Assembly: GCA_026390285.1 (NCBI GenBank)
Contig: JAPLGH010000046.1
Coordinates: 1 to 64,000, forward strand
Length of the DNA: 64,000 nt
Direction of reading: 5' to 3'
From: Caldisericota bacterium
GTDB taxonomy: Bacteria > Caldisericota > Caldisericia > Cryosericales > Cryosericaceae
Positions 8,439 through 17,667 of this stretch are shown in pieces. Position 1 is the first letter of the stretch. Each line of letters opens with the position of its first letter. The position numbers were made by a program, and so were the translations under genes. The notes under the pieces were generated by a model that was not told the origin of the DNA, ran no database searches, and was given only the letters and a program-made list of their open reading frames with translations.

Positions 8439-9602
8439 ATGAGAAAGACCGTATCAGTACTACTGGTTTGTATGCTTGCCGCAGTGCTCTTCCTTTCCGG
8501 TTGTGCCAAGAAAACTGGTGATACCGGACCAATCCAGATCGCTCTGCAAGCTCCCATCACTGGTGATTATGCTTACGAAGGTCAAATGGCAAAGCAGTCG
8601 GTCGAAGTTGCCACCGAACTCATCAACAAAGCCGGCGGCGTCCTGGGACGTCAGATCGCAGTCACGGTCGTGGATGATGGCTCCAATCCCAAGGACAGCG
8701 CTATCGCAGCACAAAAAGCAGTCTCTCTGAAGGTCGTCGCCGTCATCGGCAGCTACGGTTCGTCGGTCACCGAGCCAGCCGAAGACATCTACGAGAAGAA
8801 CAAGATGGTCTCGGTGGGCTACGGCTGCACCGCCCTCCGCCTGACCGTGGACAAGAAACCCAATTACTTCTTCAGGACCTGCGGCCGCGACGATGCCCAA
8901 GGCCTGTTCTTTGCCAAGTACGCTGTCGAAACAATGGGTGCCAAGCGCATCGCCATCATGCACGACAACAGCACCTTCGCCAAGGGTGTCGCCGAGGAAG
9001 CCAAGAAAGCCCTCCAGCCGTATGTTGACGCAGGGAAGTGCGAGATCATTTACTACGACGCCGTCACGCCAGGCGAGAAGGACTTTTCGGCTGCCGTCAC
9101 CAAGCTGCGCAATACCCAGCCCGACGTCTGGTACTACACGGGCTACTACACCGAAGCTGGTCTGCTGGTTCGCCAGGCACGTGATGCCGGCCTGACCTGC
9201 CCGTTTATCGGCGGAAACGCCGCTATCAATGATGACTTCATCAAGATCGCTGGAATCGACGTCGCAAAAGGATGCCTCATGACGCAGGAACCCCTGGTCA
9301 CCGACGTCACAACCGCCATTTCCGAGCAGTTCCGTACGCTGTACAAGGAAAAGTTCGGTGACGTTCCCTCCAGCCCGTGGCCGGTTTACGCTGCTGATGC
9401 CCTCTACGCCATCGTCGGTGCCATCAAGAACGCGAACTCCATTGAATCAGACGCCATCGCCACCGCCATGCACACCAACATGACTGGCGTGGAAGGCGTC
9501 ACTGGCGCCATCAAGTTCACAGCAATTGGCGACCGCGAGGACGTTCCTTACAAGATGTACGAGGTTACCGCCGACGGCAAGTACGTCGTCCATCAGCAGT
9601 AG
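8439..9602 (+). CDS. livK: Branched-chain amino-acid ABC transporter, substrate-binding lipoprotein
   Basis: A 387-residue LivJ/LivK-type periplasmic-binding-fold protein. It has a lipoprotein signal (MRKTVSVLLVCMLAAVLFLSGC), then the family opening IQIALQAPITGDYAYEGQ and NKAGGVLGRQI. The GGNAAINDDF and AADALYAIVGAI segments fit the second lobe. It would capture amino acids outside the membrane and hand them to LivH/LivMG/LivF encoded next. AGGAGG lies 8 nt upstream of the chosen ATG. It is first in the operon and divergent from the amino-acid dehydrogenase complex, which supports an amino-acid substrate. Confidence 0.92.
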   Translation: MRKTVSVLLVCMLAAVLFLSGCAKKTGDTGPIQIALQAPITGDYAYEGQMAKQSVEVATELINKAGGVLGRQIAVTVVDDGSNPKDSAIAAQKAVSLKVVAVIGSYGSSVTEPAEDIYEKNKMVSVGYGCTALRLTVDKKPNYFFRTCGRDDAQGLFFAKYAVETMGAKRIAIMHDNSTFAKGVAEEAKKALQPYVDAGKCEIIYYDAVTPGEKDFSAAVTKLRNTQPDVWYYTGYYTEAGLLVRQARDAGLTCPFIGGNAAINDDFIKIAGIDVAKGCLMTQEPLVTDVTTAISEQFRTLYKEKFGDVPSSPWPVYAADALYAIVGAIKNANSIESDAIATAMHTNMTGVEGVTGAIKFTAIGDREDVPYKMYEVTADGKYVVHQQ

Positions 9603-9631
9603 TCTCAAATCCTGATTGAAGCGAGGTCACC

Positions 9632-10543
9632 GTGGCAACGTTCTTTGAACAGTTGATAAACGGCCTGACCATCGGTTCGTTCTACGCGCTGGTGGCCCTG
9701 GGCTATTCGATGGTGTTCGGTGTCATGAAATTGATCAACTTTGCCCACGGTGACCTCTTCGCCCTGGGTTCGTATCTGGGCTACACCCTGCTGATCGCCA
9801 GCTCGTCCTGGGTGACGGTCCACTTCGGGCTCTGGGGAGGGATGGCCATAGCGATGCTGTTTGCCTTCTCCGGCATCGGCCTCGCAGGCGTCCTGATGGA
9901 ACGCGTCGCATATCGTCCCGTCTATCCAGCAGGCCGACTCTCACTGGTCGTTTCTGCGCTCGGTATGTCCATCTTTCTCCAGAACGGCATTATGGCGATC
10001 TGGGGCGCCCGTCCCCAGGCTTATCCCGCCGCCGTCGTCCCTTCTACACGCTTCTCCCTCCTGGGACTGCCGGTGACCAGCCTGCAAGTCGTCATCCTGT
10101 TGATTTCATTCACGCTCATGCTGGCCATCTGGTTCATCGTCGAGAAAACGACGTTTGGCGCAGCCATACGGGCCACCGCTCTCGACCGCAGCACTGCGAC
10201 GCTGATGGGTATCGACGTCCGCGTCGTCATCTTCTTCATCTTCGCCCTGGGCCCCGCCCTCGGCGGCATCGCAGGCGTCATGAACGGCATGTACTACCGG
10301 GCCATCAGCTTCAACATGGGGTGGACCTATGGCCTCAAGGCGTTCACCGCCACCATCCTGGGCGGCATCGGCAACATCCCGGGCGCCATGATTGGCGGAC
10401 TCCTGTTGGGGCTCATGGAATCGCTGTTTGCCGGCTACGTCAGTGGCGCCTGGAAAGACGTCTTCGTGTTCTTCATCCTCATCGTTGTTCTCATTTGGCG
10501 GCCGACCGGGCTGCTGGGCGAGAAGACTGCAGAAAAGGTCTGA
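9632..10543 (+). CDS. livH: Branched-chain amino-acid ABC transporter permease LivH
   Basis: A 303-residue membrane protein. The opening GLTIGSFYALVALGYSMVFGV and the INFAHGDLFALG segment are hallmarks of LivH. About eight hydrophobic segments are visible, and the GALGGIAGVMNG-like and GGIGNIPGAMIGG segments near the end include the ATPase-contacting loop. The start is GTG with GCGAGGTC just upstream. It is followed 10 nt later by the fused LivM-LivG gene. Confidence 0.93.
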   Translation: MATFFEQLINGLTIGSFYALVALGYSMVFGVMKLINFAHGDLFALGSYLGYTLLIASSSWVTVHFGLWGGMAIAMLFAFSGIGLAGVLMERVAYRPVYPAGRLSLVVSALGMSIFLQNGIMAIWGARPQAYPAAVVPSTRFSLLGLPVTSLQVVILLISFTLMLAIWFIVEKTTFGAAIRATALDRSTATLMGIDVRVVIFFIFALGPALGGIAGVMNGMYYRAISFNMGWTYGLKAFTATILGGIGNIPGAMIGGLLLGLMESLFAGYVSGAWKDVFVFFILIVVLIWRPTGLLGEKTAEKV

Positions 10544-10553
10544 GGTTGCTTCT

Positions 10554-12470
10554 ATGGGAATCACGGACAACATCCTCAAGCGTATAGGACTGGGCAAGCC
10601 ATCCGGGGACCAGCCTGTCACGTTCTGGTCCAAAAACCGCGGGTGGCTCTTGCTGGCCATCACCGGAGCCGTGTTCGCCGCATATCCGTTCCTGCCGTTC
10701 ATCTCCGACTACTGGATTGACGTCGCCTTCTTCGTAGGCGTCTATGCGCTGCTTGGCCTCAGCCTCAACATCGTCCTGGGTGAAGTCGGCCTGTTCGATC
10801 TCGGGCACACCGCGTTCTATGCCATCGGTGCCTACGTCACAGCCATCCTGAACACGACCCTGCATATTCCCATCATCGTGCTGCTGCCACTAAGTGCCCT
10901 GATCGCTGCGGGCTTCGCCTACCTGGTGACATCGCCCGTCATCCACCTGAAAGGCGACTACCTGTGCATCGTGACCATCGGCATCGGCGAGATTGTGCGT
11001 CTGACGATGATCAACAACCCCTTCAACCTGACAGGAGGGCCCAACGGCATCAACGGCATCGGTGGACCAAACTTGTTCGGGCTGGCCATCAACTCATCGA
11101 CGCAATTCTATTTCTACACCTGGATCATCATCGGGGTCATCGTCTTCGGTCTGATACGCCTGCAACACTCCCGCATCGGCAGAGCGTGGAACTACATCCG
11201 TGAGGACGCGACTGCGGCTGAGGCAAGTGGTGTGGACGTGCGTTCCTACAAGCTGCTGGCCTTCGTCCTGGGCGCCGCCATTGCTGGCATGGCCGGCAAC
11301 ATCTACGCGTCCAAGCAGATGTCGATCTCACCTGGCAGCTTCACCTTCATCGAGTCCTCGTTGCTCTTCTGCATCGTCTTGCTGGGTGGCCTAGGATCTA
11401 TCCCTGGCAGTATCTTGGGAGCCGTCGTGGTCGTCGTGTTCCCCGAGGTCTTCCGTCAGTTCGCCAGCTACCGTCTGCTGTTCTTTGGACTGGCACTCAT
11501 GCTGATGATGATCTTCCGCCCCGGCGGCATGTGGCCGCGCAAGAGGGAGGGCACCGGACTGGACGGTCTGGGCATCCGGGGGCTCCCCAGGAATGACGAA
11601 GACCTCATCCTGCTGGGCAAGCCAGATCCTGCCATCCTCAAGCCGGCCACCACAGCCGTCGTCAGAGGCGTGAGACTCCCGCCCGTAACGGTACCAATGG
11701 ACGAGGAAATGCTGCTGCAGACACACGGTGTTACGCTGAAGTTCGGCGGGCTGACTGCAGTGAACAACTTCGACCTGAACGTACGCACTGGCAAGATCAC
11801 CTCGCTTATTGGGCCCAACGGGGCCGGCAAGACGACGCTGTTCAACATGATCACGGGCATCTACAAGCCCACGTCGGGGCAGATCGACTTCCTTGGGCGT
11901 GATATCACGGGTCTCAAGCCCCACACGATTATCAGCTATGGCATTGCCCGCACCTTCCAGAACATACGGCTGTTCCCGTCGCTGACCTGTATCGAGAACA
12001 TCATGTCGGGCCCCCACTGTCATGCGCGGTCCGGAACATGGGCCGCCGTTATGCATACGGTCGCCGAAGTCCGTGAGGAACGGGACATCGTCGCGACGGC
12101 TGCCTACCGCCTCGACGAGGTGGGCCTGTGGAGCTACCGCAACGAACTAGCCAAGAACCTGCCCTACGGCAAACAGCGCTATCTGGAGATCGCCCGCGCA
12201 CTTGCGACTGCCCCCCACCTTCTGATTCTGGACGAGCCCTCTTCTGGACTCAACGACAAGGAAAGCGAGGACTTGATGGTCTTGCTGCAATCACTTGTCA
12301 AGGAGGGATTCACGCTGCTGCTCATCGAGCATGACATGCAAGTCGTCATGGGCATTTCGGACTGGGTTGCCGTCATGGACATGGGGCAGAAGATCGCTGA
12401 GGGTCTGCCAAAGGACGTCTACAACAACCAGCGCGTCATCGAAGCCTATCTGGGCAAGGAGGATGACTGA
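10554..12470 (+). CDS. LivM-LivG fusion: ABC permease plus ATPase in one chain
   Basis: A 638-residue protein. Residues about 1-325 are LivM: several membrane segments, LNIVLGEVGLFDLGHTAFYAIGAY and the GGLGSIPGSILGA loop. Residues about 326-380 form a Pro/Val-rich linker. Residues about 381-638 are LivG: Walker A GPNGAGKTT, signature-like LPYGKQRYLEIARAL, Walker B LLILDEPSSGL, then the His-loop LIEHDM. The usual separate livM and livG genes are joined in frame without a stop. The internal ATG near 11698 lacks a good ribosome site, so a separate LivG is not obvious. The fusion fixes the permease to its ATPase; LivF is the partner. Confidence 0.92.
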   Translation: MGITDNILKRIGLGKPSGDQPVTFWSKNRGWLLLAITGAVFAAYPFLPFISDYWIDVAFFVGVYALLGLSLNIVLGEVGLFDLGHTAFYAIGAYVTAILNTTLHIPIIVLLPLSALIAAGFAYLVTSPVIHLKGDYLCIVTIGIGEIVRLTMINNPFNLTGGPNGINGIGGPNLFGLAINSSTQFYFYTWIIIGVIVFGLIRLQHSRIGRAWNYIREDATAAEASGVDVRSYKLLAFVLGAAIAGMAGNIYASKQMSISPGSFTFIESSLLFCIVLLGGLGSIPGSILGAVVVVVFPEVFRQFASYRLLFFGLALMLMMIFRPGGMWPRKREGTGLDGLGIRGLPRNDEDLILLGKPDPAILKPATTAVVRGVRLPPVTVPMDEEMLLQTHGVTLKFGGLTAVNNFDLNVRTGKITSLIGPNGAGKTTLFNMITGIYKPTSGQIDFLGRDITGLKPHTIISYGIARTFQNIRLFPSLTCIENIMSGPHCHARSGTWAAVMHTVAEVREERDIVATAAYRLDEVGLWSYRNELAKNLPYGKQRYLEIARALATAPHLLILDEPSSGLNDKESEDLMVLLQSLVKEGFTLLLIEHDMQVVMGISDWVAVMDMGQKIAEGLPKDVYNNQRVIEAYLGKEDD

Positions 12471-12471
12471 C

Positions 12472-13212
12472 ATGGCGACGGTCCTGGCCATCAAGAATCT
12501 GGTCGTCAATTATGGAGCCGTGGAAGCCCTCAAGGGAGTCGACGTGGAGCTGGGCGAGCACGACATCGTCGCCGTGCTGGGCGCAAACGGGGCAGGCAAG
12601 ACGACGCTGCTCAAGTCCATCTCGCGCATCCAGTCCATCAAGAGGGGTTCCATCGCGCTCAAGGGACTGGACCTTGCTACAGTACCGGCATTCCGCCTCG
12701 CAGGGCTTGGCATCGCGCATGTGCCCGAGGGAAGACACGTCTTTGCCACCCTCACGACGGAGGAAAACCTGAACCTGGGCGCCTACGGCGTCCGCAGTAT
12801 GCCGGCCGGCAAAGAACTGGAGAAAACCAAGGAATGGATCTTCAGCCTCTTCCCCATCCTCAAGGAACGGCGCAAGCAGCTGGCGGGTACGCTCTCGGGT
12901 GGTGAACAGCAGATGCTGGCCATCGGGCGCGGTCTCATCTCCAAACCCCACGTCCTGCTGCTCGACGAACCCTCACTGGGACTTGCCCCCATCATCGTCC
13001 AGGGGATCTTCCGGGTCATCCGGCAGATCCACGAGGAAGAGGGGGTCTCCATCCTCCTGGTGGAACAGAATGCCCGCAAGGCGCTGGGCGTCGCACGTTA
13101 CGGCTACATCCTGGAGCTCGGCAAGATCGCCATCGAGGGCGACGCCTCCGACCTCAAAAACGACGAGCGCGTCCGTGCCGCCTACCTTGGAGGCTCCAAA
13201 GTCAATTGCTGA
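12472..13212 (+). CDS. livF: Branched-chain amino-acid ABC transporter ATPase LivF
   Basis: A 246-residue ABC ATPase of the LivF type: Walker A GANGAGKTT, signature LSGGEQQMLAIGRGL, Walker B LLLDEPSLGLAP and VEQNARKAL at the His-loop. AAGGAGG at the end of the previous gene lies 9 nt before this ATG; an ATG nine bases earlier is too close to the site. It pairs with the LivG half of the fusion protein to energise transport. A terminator follows. Confidence 0.93.
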   Translation: MATVLAIKNLVVNYGAVEALKGVDVELGEHDIVAVLGANGAGKTTLLKSISRIQSIKRGSIALKGLDLATVPAFRLAGLGIAHVPEGRHVFATLTTEENLNLGAYGVRSMPAGKELEKTKEWIFSLFPILKERRKQLAGTLSGGEQQMLAIGRGLISKPHVLLLDEPSLGLAPIIVQGIFRVIRQIHEEEGVSILLVEQNARKALGVARYGYILELGKIAIEGDASDLKNDERVRAAYLGGSKVNC

Positions 13213-13237
13213 CCTGAATCAGCGTTCCTCCTCTCCG

Positions 13238-13265
13238 GGGCCCGGTGGATGCCGGGCCCTCTTGC
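13238..13265 (+). terminator. Terminator of the liv operon
   Basis: An 8-bp GC stem (GGGCCCGG with CCGGGCCC) with a 6-nt loop, followed by TCTTGCC, 25 nt after the livF stop codon. Confidence 0.65.
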
Positions 13266-13334
13266 CCGCTCAGCAGAAGCGAGGATATACCACAGACGCA
13301 GACAGCCGGTACCGGCGCATCACGGTGCGCCACC

Positions 13335-13362
13335 TTGAACAACGTGTTGATTAACGTACGAT
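13335..13362 (+). promoter_or_regulatory. Possible AOR promoter
   Basis: TTGAAC (13335-13340), a 16-bp spacer and TACGAT (13357-13362), 35 nt before the GTG start of the AOR gene. Confidence 0.4.
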
Positions 13363-13396
13363 GTGAGCGGATTCACAACCAACCGGGAGGTAGAAG

Positions 13397-15571
13397 GTGA
13401 AGACCATCGAGGAAATGCGGCACGCACACAAGGTCCTGGCGACGTATTCCTACAAGCCTGCCAGAATCGACAAGGGGTACACAGACCGCAGGCTGTACGT
13501 CAACCTGACGACGAATGTCGTCGAGGAACGTCCCATCGAACCAATGGTCAAGGAGAAGTTCACGGGGGGACGCGGCTACGGGATGTACTATCTCTGGCAG
13601 GCGGTCAAGCCGACGACGCACTGGAATGACCCCGAAAATGAGCTGATCTTCTGCGCTGGACCACTCACTGGTATCACGCAGTATCCCGGTGCCGGAAAAA
13701 TGCATTCTGTGACAATCTCTCCAGAGACAGGAGTCCCCGTCGACAACAATGGCGGCGGCTACCTGGCTCCGTATATGAAGTTCTCAGGTTTCGACGCGAT
13801 CGAAGTACAGGGCAAGGCTGAAGAGGATGTTATCATCTTCATTGATGGTAACAAAGGCCTCGTCACCATCGAGACCGCCCCTGAAGAACCCGACAACAGC
13901 TGCGACCTACCAGAAGTCCTGCATGAGATGTATGCTGATGGCGCCGGCGATCGCAAGAATGTCAGTGTGGCAGTCTCGGGTACTGGTGCAGAGCACTCAC
14001 TCCTCGGCCTCATCCACGTGAGCTACTGGGACGCCAAACGAAACCACACGCGCCTCAAGCAGCTGGCGCGAGGCGGACCGGGGACCGTTTTCAGAGACAA
14101 GAAGATCAAGGCCGTGGTCGTTCATTTTGCTGGAACGACTCCCCTTATCAACAATCCAGCTGACCTGGAGCCCATCAAGACCGCCGGTGCAAGGATGAAC
14201 AAGGAGATCCTGACGCTCGACCACACCCATAGCAGGATGCGCGAGATCGGAACTGCCAACACGGTCGAAATCCTTGACAAGGTCGATGTCCTTCCGGTCA
14301 AGAACTTCAAGTTCGGCTCGGACGCCAGAACAGTCGACATCAGGAGCGACGTGTGGTTCCGCCTCATCAGTCAGGACATGCCCGATGGCTGCTGGCTGGG
14401 TTGCACCATGTCATGCGCCCATGGCATCGACACCGTTCAACTGAAGACAGGGCCTCTCAAGGGTCAGAAGGTGCTCATCGACGGGCCCGAATATGAGACG
14501 GTGGGTGGGCTGGGATCCAACACAGGCAGTTTCGACCCGCTGTTTGTCGCCGAGGCCAGCTTCTACTGTGACTACTACGGTATCGACCTGGTAGGTTTCG
14601 CTACGACGCTCGCCTTTCTCATGGAGTGTTATGAGAATGGCATCATCAACAAGGAGATCACGAGCGGACTTGACCTGCACTTCGGCAGCGACATGGACGC
14701 TCTCGAGCTAATTCATCAGCTTGGTGAGGGTCATGGTTTCGGCGTGGTCGCCGGACTCGGCGTCCATAGACTGAAGAAGCTCCTGGCCGAGCAGTACCAT
14801 GCTGATGCCGACTTCCTGAACGACATCGGCATGGAAATCAAGGGAATGGAAGTCTCAGAGTACATGTCCAAGGATTCGCTGGCTCAGCAGGGCGGATACG
14901 CCATGGCCACCAAGGGTCCCCAGCACGACGAGGCGTGGCTCATCTTTATGGACCAGGTCAAGGGTCAACTGCCGACGTTCGATGACAAGGCCGAGGCTCT
15001 CTCCTTCTTCCCCCTGTTCCGGACCTGGTTCTCACTCATGGGCCTGTGCAAGCTCCCTTGGAACGATTCTGAGCCGCGTGACAACCGTGACAAATACACG
15101 GGCATGCAGGCTGCCAAGATCCCTGAACACATCGAGAACTACCTTTTGCTGTACAAGGGCATGACGGGCATCGCGCTCGATCTTGACGGACTGCTTGCCC
15201 AGAGCAAACGCGTCTATGACTTCCAGCGCGTCTTCAACCTGCGCATGGGCCAGGGGACCCGCAACAACGACTGGATGCCGTACCGTGGCATGGGTCCGGT
15301 TACCGAAGAGGAGTACCGGTCCCGGGCGGAGCGCTACGACACGCAGTTGACCGAGGCCGCACACGTGGACATCGCAGGCATGAGCCTTCAGCAGAAGATG
15401 GCAGCCCTGCGCGAGTACCGTGAGTCGCAGTACCGCCAACTTCAGGATGCGGTATACGCACGGCGCGGCTGGGATGCTGACGGAGTCCCCACACTGGAGA
15501 CAGTGAAGGCGGACGGCATCGACTTCCCTGAACTTGTCGACCTCATCGGGAAGCACACACACAAAATATAG
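13397..15571 (+). CDS. Aldehyde:ferredoxin oxidoreductase (tungsten/molybdopterin, AOR family)
   Basis: A 724-residue AOR-family enzyme, which oxidises aldehydes to acids with ferredoxin as acceptor, using a bis-pterin tungsten or molybdenum site and one [4Fe-4S] cluster. Seen are FTGGRGYGMYYLW and AGPLTGI (pterin-binding N-terminal domain), CWLGCTMSCAHG plus a later LCKLPW cysteine for the cluster, and GPEYETVGGLGSNTG. It is longer than typical members of about 600 residues, with extra N-terminal (about 35) and C-terminal (about 60) residues. The start is GTG with GGGAGG 6 nt upstream. In an amino-acid fermenter it would clear aldehydes derived from 2-oxoacids; the substrate is not set by sequence. 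A degraded copy of its 3' end lies at 19699-20050. Confidence 0.92.
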   Translation: MKTIEEMRHAHKVLATYSYKPARIDKGYTDRRLYVNLTTNVVEERPIEPMVKEKFTGGRGYGMYYLWQAVKPTTHWNDPENELIFCAGPLTGITQYPGAGKMHSVTISPETGVPVDNNGGGYLAPYMKFSGFDAIEVQGKAEEDVIIFIDGNKGLVTIETAPEEPDNSCDLPEVLHEMYADGAGDRKNVSVAVSGTGAEHSLLGLIHVSYWDAKRNHTRLKQLARGGPGTVFRDKKIKAVVVHFAGTTPLINNPADLEPIKTAGARMNKEILTLDHTHSRMREIGTANTVEILDKVDVLPVKNFKFGSDARTVDIRSDVWFRLISQDMPDGCWLGCTMSCAHGIDTVQLKTGPLKGQKVLIDGPEYETVGGLGSNTGSFDPLFVAEASFYCDYYGIDLVGFATTLAFLMECYENGIINKEITSGLDLHFGSDMDALELIHQLGEGHGFGVVAGLGVHRLKKLLAEQYHADADFLNDIGMEIKGMEVSEYMSKDSLAQQGGYAMATKGPQHDEAWLIFMDQVKGQLPTFDDKAEALSFFPLFRTWFSLMGLCKLPWNDSEPRDNRDKYTGMQAAKIPEHIENYLLLYKGMTGIALDLDGLLAQSKRVYDFQRVFNLRMGQGTRNNDWMPYRGMGPVTEEEYRSRAERYDTQLTEAAHVDIAGMSLQQKMAALREYRESQYRQLQDAVYARRGWDADGVPTLETVKADGIDFPELVDLIGKHTHKI

Positions 15572-15597
15572 TCTTCAGCCAGATCCACCAAACCAGA

Positions 15598-15628
15598 AAG
15601 CCCGGTTTCGACGAGACCGGGCTTCTTT
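15598..15628 (+). terminator. Terminator after AOR
   Basis: Stem AAGCCCGGT (15598-15606) with ACCGGGCTT (15616-15624), followed by CTTT. A diverged copy lies at 20075-20103 in the same position behind the AOR fragment. Confidence 0.75.
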
Positions 15629-15658
15629 GCTATTCGGGGAGAGGTGCATCGTCTACAG

Positions 15659-15780
15659 TTACAGGACCCAGTTGAAGAAATACCCCACGATGAGAATACC
15701 GACTCCCACGACACCGATGAATGTTGCAAGCAGCCTTGGCTTGAGAACGCGGCGCAGGATAATCATCTCTGGCATCGAGA
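15659..15780 (-). pseudogene. 3' fragment of a DUF318-type permease (duplicate of the 20137 gene)
   Basis: Minus-strand translation gives about 40 residues (SMPEMIILRRVLKPRLLATF, then IGVVGVGILIVGYFFNWVL and a stop) nearly identical to the C terminus of the intact permease at 20137-21087. The rest of the gene is missing: similarity ends at about 15780, where unrelated sequence begins. With the AOR fragment at 19699 it marks a duplicated segment around the intervening insert. Confidence 0.85.
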
Positions 15781-15781
15781 C

Positions 15782-15847
15782 CGCATCGACTCATGTGAAA
15801 TATACGGGAACTGGCCTATCTCAGCTCATGAGAAAATGGAGGTGAAG
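15782..15847. repeat. Direct repeat, copy A (66 bp)
   Basis: It begins cgcatcgactcat and ends agctcatgagaaaatggagg then tgaag. A diverged same-orientation copy is at 18193-18257. The two copies bracket the AT-rich permease/cupin/PadR block. Confidence 0.8.
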
Positions 15848-15973
15848 CGTGACAGAATACTGCTGGTCCTTGGAATGAGAAATGGGCAGCGGGAATGGAG
15901 CTCACAATGGTCAAGGACCAGTAGTGTCCACTGCCCGGACGTGTCCAAAGACAACAAACGAGAAGAGACGACT

Positions 15974-16048
15974 ATGAAAATCGTCGGAATCATCGTCATG
16001 CTTCTGTTCTACGTGCTCGCTCGTGGCAAAATCAACATGGGGGACTAG
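15974..16048 (+). CDS. Possible 24-residue membrane peptide or gene remnant
   Basis: ATG to TAG encoding MKIVGIIVMLLFYVLARGK and INMGD, which looks like one membrane helix. The upstream sequence gaagagacgact is a weak ribosome site. It may be the surviving 5' end of a larger membrane-protein gene cut by the neighbouring rearrangement. The rest of the gene-free stretch 15780-16263 holds the direct repeat A and a 10-bp inverted repeat (ctggtccttg near 15863 and its complement near 15912), and nothing else I recognise. Confidence 0.3.
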   Translation: MKIVGIIVMLLFYVLARGKINMGD

Positions 16049-16263
16049 GTTTGAGTCCACGGGAGACGAACGTGCCAACTACACGTTCCCCTTCAGTATG
16101 ATCAGCCCTCTCCGTGAAAACTGGGTAGGCTTGTGCCCATCTTCCTGGTCTTTCTCGCAGTGAGGATTTCTCGGAATCGATTCCTTGGCCGGGGCATGAT
16201 TCTTGCTGTCCAATGTGTCCGCTTCAAGTTGGCTGCATCACCCTTCCGCCTTAGAACACAAAG

Positions 16264-16824
16264 CTAGTTTTTTACCTTATTGGGTGGCTGTTGCCCTGCA
16301 TCGATATTTTCCAGCCATGCCTTATCGGGTCTTAACCGAAGTAGAAATTCCATCAGCATACCCATTAAACTAAGTGCGGCGAGCGTTAAAACAAATCGCA
16401 GCGAAGTAAAAGCGATTCCCAAAAACTTAATCTCCACCATCAGCTGTGGAATCTTAAGGGCTGCCCATGAGCCTAGAAAAAAAACGATATTGCTAATGCG
16501 TGCACCTTTCCTCAGCAGAGAACCTGCCATAGGGAATGCAACATATAGGGGCCCTGTCGGAAGAGTTCCAAGTGCAAAGGCAATCGCAGCTCCTTTAATA
16601 CCAGAACCGCTTCCTAACCACTTTTGGATTTTATCCTTCGGAATCCAGATTTCCATTAGACCCATCAGGATAAAAACAGGCGGCATAATAAGAATCATCT
16701 CTTTAAGATAATCCATCGTAACAATGGATGAACGCCTTGCGGTATCTGGTAGCCATATGGCTAGAGCAATAAAAACCATGGCGATGATGATGGGGAATTT
16801 GAACTTCTTTATCATATCCATCAT
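16264..16824 (-). CDS. Half-size permease (DUF318/YraQ-like), second subunit, AT-rich copy
   Basis: A 186-residue membrane protein with about five hydrophobic segments. MPPVFILMGLMEIWIPKDKI and GTLPTGPLYVAFPMAGSLL match the downstream half of the native pair (24789-25331: MPPIFVLLGLLDVWVPRETL and GAVAAGPLYAAFPVAAVL). It overlaps the partner gene by 4 nt. Codons are much more AT-rich than the flanking genome, which suggests acquisition. The two halves probably assemble into one permease; the substrate is unknown. Confidence 0.75.
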   Translation of the reverse strand: MMDMIKKFKFPIIIAMVFIALAIWLPDTARRSSIVTMDYLKEMILIMPPVFILMGLMEIWIPKDKIQKWLGSGSGIKGAAIAFALGTLPTGPLYVAFPMAGSLLRKGARISNIVFFLGSWAALKIPQLMVEIKFLGIAFTSLRFVLTLAALSLMGMLMEFLLRLRPDKAWLENIDAGQQPPNKVKN

Positions 16825-17300
16825 AACAGCACCCCCATAATTCCGGCGATTACCAAGGCTGCGACAAAGCTCAGCCCATTACGCAGCAGCGTGAATTTTC
16901 TCCCTAGTGCTTTCATTTCCATGGGGGCTGTCACAACACCAACCATTACCAGGGTTGTAATAAAAGCAGAAATTGTCATCACAGTTGCCCCAGAACGCAG
17001 TAGAGAGCCAGCCAGCGGAAAGGCAACCAAGGACGGTATCAAAGTAATAGCTCCAATTACTGCTGCAATGATTGTTGCTGTGAATCCTGCCTCTGAACCT
17101 ATAAGCCTTGATATGGTCTCAGGTGTTAAAATTCCTAATGTCAATCCAACAATTCCCAAGACCGTCAAAAGACTTGGAGCAGTCTTTAAGAGTGCCTTTC
17201 CAGCAATGAGAAAAGCTTGCTTGGTTTTTTTCCTGCTTTTTGCAAGGGAGGCTCCTAGACATAATGCCAACAGGCCATATATCGTAATGATTGTCGTCAT
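16821..17300 (-). CDS. Half-size permease (DUF318/YraQ-like), first subunit, AT-rich copy
   Basis: A 159-residue membrane protein. LIGSEAGFTATIIAAVIGAI, TLIPSLVAFPLAGSLLRSGA and VMVGVVTAPMEMKALGRKF match the native 25328-25810 gene segment by segment. The same order (this half first, the other half second, 4-nt overlap) occurs in both copies, so they were inherited as a unit. Permeases of this superfamily are often next to redox or metalloid genes, and here a cupin and a PadR-type regulator are upstream. Confidence 0.75.
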   Translation of the reverse strand: MTTIITIYGLLALCLGASLAKSRKKTKQAFLIAGKALLKTAPSLLTVLGIVGLTLGILTPETISRLIGSEAGFTATIIAAVIGAITLIPSLVAFPLAGSLLRSGATVMTISAFITTLVMVGVVTAPMEMKALGRKFTLLRNGLSFVAALVIAGIMGVLL

Positions 17301-17314
17301 TTGGCATCATCTTC

Positions 17315-17623
17315 CTATTCTCTCGTCTTGATTTGAACACCCATAAGCCTTGCTCCGTCAATAGTTTCCATAGACAAAAGTGCGGGCTCACTGATAAAAA
17401 CCTGGTTCTCCTTAAGCGTTGCAGATTCATCATTTTTTCTTAACAGAACTTCACCCTTTACTACATAAAACATGACAAAGCAATCCATCTGGCAATCCGG
17501 TACTTTTTGTCCAGGCTTCAAATCAATTACTCTTGTCTTAAATAGATCGTTTTGGAAAAAGACATTCTTTTCTCTTTGCTCATATGCTTCTGACTCCAGA
17601 TTCACTAAATCAAATATCTCCAT
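17315..17623 (-). CDS. Small cupin-domain protein
   Basis: A 102-residue single-cupin protein. The LKPGQKVPDCQMDCFVMFYV segment stands where cupin motif 1 normally carries histidines, here replaced by Asp and Cys (PDCQMDC), with GEVLLRKNDE next. Metal binding by the usual His set is therefore doubtful; cysteine ligation is possible. GGGGAGG lies 6 nt before the chosen ATG. It lies 14 nt upstream of the permease pair and probably shares its transcript. Confidence 0.65.
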   Translation of the reverse strand: MEIFDLVNLESEAYEQREKNVFFQNDLFKTRVIDLKPGQKVPDCQMDCFVMFYVVKGEVLLRKNDESATLKENQVFISEPALLSMETIDGARLMGVQIKTRE

Positions 17624-17667
17624 TGTTTTCCTCCCCTTTTTGAAATTCGTCATAGTTGATACAACAT

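Noticed and set aside
11698..12470. Separate livG gene with an internal start
   Set aside because: The upstream permease frame runs through without a stop, and the internal ATG lacks a ribosome site, so a fusion is the simpler reading.
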